This document shows, one piece after another, positions 1-6,842 of a DNA stretch of 6,842 bases. A program made the translations under genes and the position numbers. Position 1 is the stretch's first letter; the number at the start of each line of letters is the position of its first letter. The notes below the pieces were generated by a model that had not been told where the DNA came from, made no database searches, and saw only the letters and a program-made list of their open reading frames with translations. The stretch is taken from positions 5,220 to 12,061 of the forward strand of contig DJXI01000021.1 of NCBI GenBank assembly GCA_002449695.1, in the 5' to 3' direction. This stretch comes from Verrucomicrobia bacterium UBA7008 (GTDB lineage Bacteria > Verrucomicrobiota > Kiritimatiellia > RFP12 > UBA1067).

Positions 1-211
1 GCTCGATGATCGTCGCGCCCGGCTTCAGCGTGCCGTCCGCCTCGGCGGCTTCGACCATCGCGCGGGCGACGCGGTCCTTGACGCTGCCGGCCGGATTGAA
101 GAACTCGACTTTCGCGAGCACCCGCGCGCCGCCCGTGTTGAGCCGGTTGGAAATCTCGACGAGCGGCGTGCCGCCCACTTTGTCCAGAATAGACGAAACG
201 ATGCCGCCCAT
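1..211 (-). CDS. cysK: Cysteine synthase (O-acetylserine sulfhydrylase), N-terminal part, cut by the window edge
   Basis: A PLP-dependent enzyme that makes L-cysteine from O-acetylserine and sulfide in the cytoplasm. Only the first 70 residues are present; the family is usually about 300 residues, so the gene continues beyond base 1. Seen: the N-terminal pattern ILDKVGGTPLVEI (residues 8-20), corresponding to the family's 'IGNTPLV', and FFNPAGSVKDR (37-47), which contains the PLP-binding lysine (K45) in the standard SVKDR setting. The ATG at 211-209 is chosen because it starts this conserved frame and has an AAGGAAG ribosome binding site 5 bases upstream. A nearby ATG at 216-214 opens a different frame with no recognisable protein. 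The gene starts 18 bases after the ispF stop and is probably the last visible member of the aro-isp operon. The family also includes cystathionine beta-synthase and CysM, and the fragment is too short to exclude CysM; the FFNPAGSVKDR form fits CysK best. Confidence 0.88.
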   Translation of the reverse strand, partial: MGGIVSSILDKVGGTPLVEISNRLNTGGARVLAKVEFFNPAGSVKDRVARAMVEAAEADGTLKPGATIIE

Positions 212-216
212 GTCAT

Positions 217-223
217 CTTCCTT
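217..223 (-). promoter_or_regulatory. Ribosome binding site of cysK
   Basis: AAGGAAG on the minus strand, 5 bases before the cysK ATG at 211. It separates the cysK start from the competing ATG at 216, which overlaps it in another frame and sits directly against this site. It is one of only two clear Shine-Dalgarno sequences in the operon. Confidence 0.65.
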
Positions 224-226
224 TCG

Positions 227-251
227 TTCTCAGATTCGTTTCTCAGATTCG
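227..251. repeat. Short direct tandem repeat (12 bp, period 13) at the ispF 3' end
   Basis: TTCTCAGATTCG occurs at 227-238 and again at 240-251, separated by one base. Read on the minus strand, the first copy encodes the end of IspF (Glu-Ser-Glu-Lys) and the second, shifted by one frame because the period is 13, supplies the ispF stop codon (TGA at 232-230). The duplication therefore sets where ispF ends and makes part of the spacer before cysK. Confidence 0.85.
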
Positions 252-736
252 GTCCCGCCCGCCGCCGCGGGCTCCAGCAGCGCGACGGCGTGCACGGCGA
301 TGCCCACGCCCGCGCCCGTGTCGTCCATCCGCTCGTTCGTCTTGCCCTTCACCGAGACCTGGCCGACGCCAACGCCCAGGAGCGCCGCGAGGCGCGCGCG
401 GATCGCGTCGATGTGCGGCCGCAGCTTCGGCCGCTCGCAGATGACCGTCGCGTCGATATTGCCGACGCGCCAGCCCGCCGCCGCGATCTCCGCGACGACC
501 GCCGCCAGGAGCTGCGCCGAATCCGCATCCTTCCACGTCGCGTCCGTATCGGGGAAGTGCGAGCCGATGTCGCCCAGCGCCGCCGCGCCGAGCAGCGCGT
601 CGATCACCGCGTGGATCAGCACGTCCGCGTCGGAATGCCCCTTGAGGCCCGTCGCGTCCGGAATCGTCACGCCGCCGAGCACCAGCCGCCGTCCCGCCTC
701 GAAGCGGTGCGAGTCGTAGCCCAAACCGATTCTCAT
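230..736 (-). CDS. ispF: 2-C-methyl-D-erythritol 2,4-cyclodiphosphate synthase
   Basis: The fifth enzyme of the MEP (non-mevalonate) isoprenoid pathway: it cyclises CDP-methylerythritol 2-phosphate to MEcPP and releases CMP. It is a cytoplasmic homotrimer using a divalent metal. The protein is 168 residues, normal for the family. Seen: GYDSHRF (6-12) with metal ligands D8 and H10; GHSDADV (33-39); H42, the third metal ligand; GDIGSHFPD (55-63); and KTNE (122-125) near the catalytic threonine region. The usual C-terminal GRGEGI is GAGVGI here (131-136), so the conserved Arg and Glu facing the trimer's central cavity are both lost. The start ATG (736-734) overlaps the aroE stop as ATGA and has a GGAGG site 10 bases upstream inside aroE. 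The stop lies in a tandem repeat. Frequently ispF is beside or fused to ispD; here its neighbours are aroE and cysK. The assignment is very secure. Confidence 0.97.
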   Translation of the reverse strand: MRIGLGYDSHRFEAGRRLVLGGVTIPDATGLKGHSDADVLIHAVIDALLGAAALGDIGSHFPDTDATWKDADSAQLLAAVVAEIAAAGWRVGNIDATVICERPKLRPHIDAIRARLAALLGVGVGQVSVKGKTNERMDDTGAGVGIAVHAVALLEPAAAGGTESEKRI

Positions 737-1587
737 CGCCGGATCGCCTCCAGCATCGCCGCGCGGTCGGCCGTCATGCCCGTCCAGATCTCGAACGACT
801 TGGCGCCCTGCCCGACGAGAAATTCGAGGCCGTCTGTCGCCGTCGCGCCCGCGCGGACCGCCGCCGCCGCCGTCGGCGGAAACGCCTTCGTCGGCACGAT
901 GTCGAGGACGAACTGCCCGGCGTGGAAGCAGCTCGGCGGCAGCGCGCTCGGCTCGCCCGGATGGAGCCCCATCGGCGTCGCGTTCACGATCAGGTCCGCC
1001 GCTTCCGCCGCCGCGCCCCAGACCGCCTTCTGCGCGTCGCTCGCCGTGCCGTCCAGCACGTTGAGGCCGCTCACGCGCGTGCCGAGGCCGAGCGCCGTCA
1101 GCTTTTCGACGAGCGCCGTCACCGCCGCGCCGCGCAGATCCGCGACCTTCAGCTCCGCCGCGCCTTCGTAGCACGTGCACGCCGCGAGCGCGCTCCCCGC
1201 GCCGCCGCAGCCGATGATGACGACCTTCTTGCCCGCGAGCGAAAAGCCGTGCGCGGCGAGGCCCGTCACGAAACCGATGACGTCGGTGTTGTAGCCCGCA
1301 ATCGTCCCGTCCGGCTCGAACTTGAGCGTGTTGCACGCGCCGTAGCGCGCGACCGATTCGTCCGTGCGGTCCAGAAGCGGAATGACCGCGATCTTGTGCG
1401 GCACGGTGACGTTCAGCCCCGCGTAGCCTTCACGCTGCTTTTCGCGGACGAACGCGGCGAGGTTCTCCGGCGCGACGTCGAACTTCTCGTACGTCGCGTC
1501 GTAGCCGAGCGATCTGAAATTCGCCGCGTGCATCGTCGGCGAAAGCGAATGGGCGACAGGGTGCCCGATGACGGCAAACTTTTTCAT
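733..1587 (-). CDS. aroE: Shikimate dehydrogenase
   Basis: Reduces 3-dehydroshikimate to shikimate (step 4 of the shikimate pathway) with a nicotinamide cofactor, in the cytoplasm. It is 284 residues, normal length. Seen, in order: GHPVAHSLSP (8-17) with shikimate-binding serines S14 and S16; NVTVPHK (59-65) with catalytic K65; N86; NTD (100-102) with catalytic D102; a dinucleotide-binding loop GCGGAG (126-131); NATPMG (202-207); and QGAKSFEIWTG (260-270). Where E. coli AroE has the NADP-selecting 'NRT' after the second beta strand, this protein reads ADLR with D150, suggesting NAD(H). The substrate-contacting Tyr in the 'D-x-x-Y' segment (Y215 in E. coli) appears replaced by Pro (DIVPTK, 229-234). 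The ATG overlaps the aroC/aroD stop as ATGA and I see no Shine-Dalgarno before it, so translation probably depends on the upstream gene. A YdiB/quinate-dehydrogenase relative is possible on cofactor grounds, but the operon context favours biosynthetic AroE. Confidence 0.95.
   Translation of the reverse strand: MKKFAVIGHPVAHSLSPTMHAANFRSLGYDATYEKFDVAPENLAAFVREKQREGYAGLNVTVPHKIAVIPLLDRTDESVARYGACNTLKFEPDGTIAGYNTDVIGFVTGLAAHGFSLAGKKVVIIGCGGAGSALAACTCYEGAAELKVADLRGAAVTALVEKLTALGLGTRVSGLNVLDGTASDAQKAVWGAAAEAADLIVNATPMGLHPGEPSALPPSCFHAGQFVLDIVPTKAFPPTAAAAVRAGATATDGLEFLVGQGAKSFEIWTGMTADRAAMLEAIRR
747..751 (-). promoter_or_regulatory. Ribosome binding site of ispF inside aroE
   Basis: GGAGG on the minus strand, 10 bases before the ispF ATG at 736. 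It lies in the last codons of aroE (Leu-Glu-Ala). The spacing is slightly long, but together with the ATGA overlap it fits coupled translation of ispF with aroE. Confidence 0.6.
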
Positions 1588-3266
1588 GCTTGTCGGATAT
1601 TGTAGGTTCTGACGAGATCGGAAGGCGTGACGTGGCCGATCGCGCCGAGTCCGCCGACGGAGGCGTACGTCCAGAGCGAGCCCGTGCGCGCCGCCAGCAC
1701 GCGCGACGGCAGTCCCAGCTCGCCCATCGCGCAGAGAATGCGCGGGAAGGAGCGGTCGTTCGCCGTCTCGACGAAGAGACGCGTGACGTCTTCCGCACCG
1801 TGCGGCTGAAAGGCGATTTTCGGGATCTCGTCCGTCGCACCCCTGAGCGCGCGGCATCGCGCGAGGATGTCGGGGACCGGCCCCGTGAAGTCGTGGAGCG
1901 AGCGGATCACGCGCACGCCCGCCGCGCGCGCCAACGCGGAAAGTTCCGCATTGCGGAAATCGTCTTCAAAATCGACATAGGCGAAACCAGGCGTGGAGAT
2001 GGCCGAACTGCGTTCGGCCAACACCTGTCTGAAGAACGCCACGCGCACCGCCTCGTCACCGGCGAAGTCGCCGCCGTCCGCCGTCCGGCGGAACGTGAGG
2101 ACGACCGGCACCGGCACCATCCGGGGAAAGTCCGCCGCGCGCGCGCGTTCCGCTGCCGTCAGCTTGTCGACGCGCAGTTCCACAAGGTCCGTGAAGTAAC
2201 GCTGCGAACGGAACTGCGCCACGTCCTCCGCGAGCGTCGCGCCCGTCAGCGTCAGACAGATCTGCGGCACGACGGCCGCGGTGCCGAGAAGCAGATCGGC
2301 GATCACGAACGCGGCCATCGCCTCGACGACCGGCACCGCGCGCCGGACGATGCACGGGTCGTGCCGCCCTTTCATCGCGCAGACGGCCGGCTGCATCGTC
2401 GCCAGGTCCACGCTCGGCTGCGGCTTGAAGATGGTCGGCGTCGGCCGGAGCGCGACGCGCAGGACGATCGGCTGTCCGCTCGTCCGGCCGCCCAGCACGC
2501 CGCCCTGCCGGTTCGTCACCGTCGTTACCGCGCCGTCCGCGACGGTGAAGGCATCGTTGTATTCGCTCCCCGTGAGGCGCGTCGCCGCGAAGCCGTCGCC
2601 GAACTCCACGCCCTTGACGCCGGGAATCGCGAACATCGCCGCCGCGAGCTCGTTGTCCACGCCGCCGAAGAGCGCGCCGCCCAGCCCCGCCGGGACGCCG
2701 CGCACCTCGCAGAGAATCGTGCCGCCGACGGAATCGCCCGCCGCGCGCGCCGCGCGGATCTCGCTGTCGGGATCGTCGAAGTTGCCGTGGATCTGCTCGA
2801 TGCGCGCCGCGACGGAAATGCCGCGCCGCGCGAGATACTGGCGGCACAGGCCGCCGACGGCGCAGAGGGCCGCCGTCAGCCGCCCCGAATTCTCGCCGCC
2901 GCCCGTCGGGATGAAGCCGCGCTCGATCCACTGCGGGAAGTCGGCGTGGCCGGGGCGCGGGATCGTCCGCGCCGCGCCGTAGTCCGTCGGCCGCATGTCC
3001 GTGTTGGCGATGAAGCCCGCGATCGTGCCGCCGTCGGTGACGCCGTCCGCGAGACCCGCCGTGAACACGACCTCGTCCGGCTCCCGGCGCGCCGTGGACA
3101 GATCGTCGCGTCCGGGCGCGCGCCGCTCCATGAAGGCGCGGAGTTCGGCGCGGTCGATCGCGCAGCCCGCCGGGAACGACGCAAGCTCAAATTCGAGCCG
3201 CGGCGCGTGGGAGGCGCCGCGCACCGTCATCTTCAGGTAGTTGCCGAACTGTTTGCAGGGATTCAT
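1584..3266 (-). CDS. aroC/aroD: Bifunctional fusion: chorismate synthase (N-terminal) – type I 3-dehydroquinate dehydratase (C-terminal)
   Basis: One uninterrupted frame of 560 residues. Residues 1 to about 331 are chorismate synthase (EPSP to chorismate, step 7, needs reduced FMN): SH at 19-20 with catalytic H20, RREPD (60-64), RPGHAD (104-109) with catalytic H107, SGRLTA (127-132), GVPAGLG (190-196), VKGVEFGDGF (217-226) and GRHDPC (300-305). Residues from about 333 are type I dehydroquinase (step 3, Schiff-base mechanism): LVELRVD (361-367), TFR (391-393), SLHDF with H458, PKIA with Schiff-base K483, SR (521-522). The linker is at most a few residues. Both domains have near-normal length (about 330 and 228). 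Oddities: the usual GESHG is GASHA; the dehydroquinase Glu86 equivalent is D397; the lid SAPGQ is GAIGH (541-545). The ATG at 3266 is chosen because it matches the family N-terminus; an in-frame TTG at 3296 would precede the putative promoter. No Shine-Dalgarno is evident. Identity of both domains is secure; activity of each is inferred. Confidence 0.95.
   Translation of the reverse strand: MNPCKQFGNYLKMTVRGASHAPRLEFELASFPAGCAIDRAELRAFMERRAPGRDDLSTARREPDEVVFTAGLADGVTDGGTIAGFIANTDMRPTDYGAARTIPRPGHADFPQWIERGFIPTGGGENSGRLTAALCAVGGLCRQYLARRGISVAARIEQIHGNFDDPDSEIRAARAAGDSVGGTILCEVRGVPAGLGGALFGGVDNELAAAMFAIPGVKGVEFGDGFAATRLTGSEYNDAFTVADGAVTTVTNRQGGVLGGRTSGQPIVLRVALRPTPTIFKPQPSVDLATMQPAVCAMKGRHDPCIVRRAVPVVEAMAAFVIADLLLGTAAVVPQICLTLTGATLAEDVAQFRSQRYFTDLVELRVDKLTAAERARAADFPRMVPVPVVLTFRRTADGGDFAGDEAVRVAFFRQVLAERSSAISTPGFAYVDFEDDFRNAELSALARAAGVRVIRSLHDFTGPVPDILARCRALRGATDEIPKIAFQPHGAEDVTRLFVETANDRSFPRILCAMGELGLPSRVLAARTGSLWTYASVGGLGAIGHVTPSDLVRTYNIRQA
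1587..2270 (-). other. Type I 3-dehydroquinate dehydratase domain of the fusion, with a possible relic start codon
   Basis: This marks the dehydroquinase part (fusion residues 333-560). It begins with a GTG valine codon at 2270-2268 followed by PQICLTLTG, which is how free-standing AroD proteins of this type commonly begin. The GTG could be a fossil of a once separate aroD start. No Shine-Dalgarno-like purine run lies in front of it, so internal initiation producing free AroD is not supported by the sequence. Confidence 0.7.
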
Positions 3267-3279
3267 GGCCGATGTGCGT

Positions 3280-3288
3280 AGTATATCA
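3280..3288 (-). promoter_or_regulatory. Putative extended -10 promoter of the aro-isp-cys operon
   Basis: On the minus strand the sequence TGATATACT is a TGn-extended -10 box (TG at 3288-3287, TATACT at 3285-3280). It lies just downstream of the rpoC terminator and 13 bases before the aroC/aroD ATG. No convincing -35 hexamer sits 16-18 bases upstream, which is tolerable for an extended -10 element. A start about 7 bases beyond the box would give a leader of only about 6-9 bases. Position and match are seen; function is inferred. Confidence 0.5.
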
Positions 3289-3298
3289 AATCCCAATG

Positions 3299-3330
3299 AA
3301 AAAAGCGCGGCACTTCTGCCGCGCTCTTTT
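3299..3330 (-). terminator. Intrinsic terminator of rpoC
   Basis: A perfect 9-bp GC-rich stem (AGCGCGGCA at 3304-3312 paired with TGCCGCGCT at 3317-3325) with a 4-base loop, followed on the minus strand by a run of six T (3304-3299) and preceded by an A run. It begins 24 bases after the rpoC stop and is the classical Rho-independent form. The plus strand shows CTTTT after the same stem, so it could work weakly in the other direction, but no plus-strand gene needs it. Confidence 0.93.
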
Positions 3331-3334
3331 GAAG

Positions 3335-3353
3335 GAAACGGTCGGACCGTTTC
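3335..3353 (-). other. Inverted repeat immediately after the rpoC stop codon
   Basis: GAAACGGTC (3335-3343) and GACCGTTTC (3345-3353) are perfect inverted repeats around one central base, able to form a stem of about 8 bp with a 3-base loop. The repeat begins at the base after the TGA of rpoC and precedes the intrinsic terminator by a few bases. It has no T run of its own. It may stabilise the rpoC mRNA 3' end, assist termination or bind a protein; the sequence does not decide. Confidence 0.6.

Positions 3354-6842
<3,489 letters not shown>

Noticed and set aside
214..216. ATG at 216 as the start of a gene ending at 25
   Set aside because: It is a different frame from cysK and encodes an Arg/Ser/Ala-rich peptide with no similarity, whereas the frame from 211 has the clear PLP-lysine motif.
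6..1171. Plus-strand open frames over cysK, ispF and aroE
   Set aside because: They lie antisense to well-supported genes and their translations show no recognisable motifs.
2240..2300. The possibility that the aroC/aroD fusion is an artefact of a sequencing frameshift
   Set aside because: The frame is open on both sides, and both domains are intact to their natural ends with no duplicated or missing segment at the joint. Without reads this cannot be excluded absolutely, but nothing points to it.
1590..3281. A 563-codon open frame on the plus strand opposite aroC/aroD
   Set aside because: It covers almost exactly the antisense of the fusion gene, is extremely rich in Arg, Ala and Asp and resembles no protein. 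Long antisense frames are expected in GC-rich coding DNA.
3267..3296. An upstream in-frame TTG start (3296) adding ten residues to the aroC/aroD protein
   Set aside because: Chorismate synthases begin near the residue encoded at 3266, the TTG has no ribosome binding site, and the extension overlaps the putative -10 element.

Overview
The window is a GC-rich bacterial chromosome segment (roughly two-thirds G+C by eye) in which every supportable gene lies on the minus strand. Read in the direction of transcription it holds the C-terminal four fifths of rpoC (RNA polymerase beta'), an intrinsic terminator, a putative short promoter, and then a tightly packed cluster: a chorismate synthase–3-dehydroquinate dehydratase fusion (aroC/aroD), shikimate dehydrogenase (aroE), 2-C-methyl-D-erythritol 2,4-cyclodiphosphate synthase (ispF) and the N-terminal 70 residues of a cysteine synthase (cysK), which runs off the left edge. 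There is no gene-free stretch longer than about 90 bases, and I see no mobile element, CRISPR array, RNA gene or phage-like gene.

Organism: beta' carries the SI3-type insertion after the trigger loop, as in Proteobacteria and many other Gram-negative lineages, and lacks the Firmicutes/Actinobacteria layout. Isoprenoids are made through the MEP pathway (ispF). The AroC domain has the 'SGRLTA' form of its central signature, not the E. coli 'SSARETA' form. The overall flavour of the beta' C-terminus suggests the PVC group (Verrucomicrobiota, Kiritimatiellota or Lentisphaerota), but this is an impression from reading the protein and I hold it only loosely.

Layout (right to left): 6842–3354 rpoC; 3353–3299 two hairpins, the second a canonical terminator; 3288–3280 an extended -10 element; 3266–1584 aroC/aroD; 1587–733 aroE; 736–230 ispF; 211–1 cysK. 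The aroC/aroD–aroE and aroE–ispF junctions are both ATGA overlaps of 4 bases, and ispF–cysK are 18 bases apart, so the four genes almost certainly form one translationally coupled operon. It supplies three of the seven shikimate-pathway activities (steps 3, 4 and 7), one MEP-pathway step and the last step of cysteine synthesis.

The main point of interest is the aroC/aroD fusion, which joins two non-consecutive steps of the pathway with almost no linker. Several otherwise conserved active-site or structural residues are also changed in AroC, AroD, AroE and IspF. I found no evidence for a wholly new biological system; what is here is core metabolism in an unusual arrangement.
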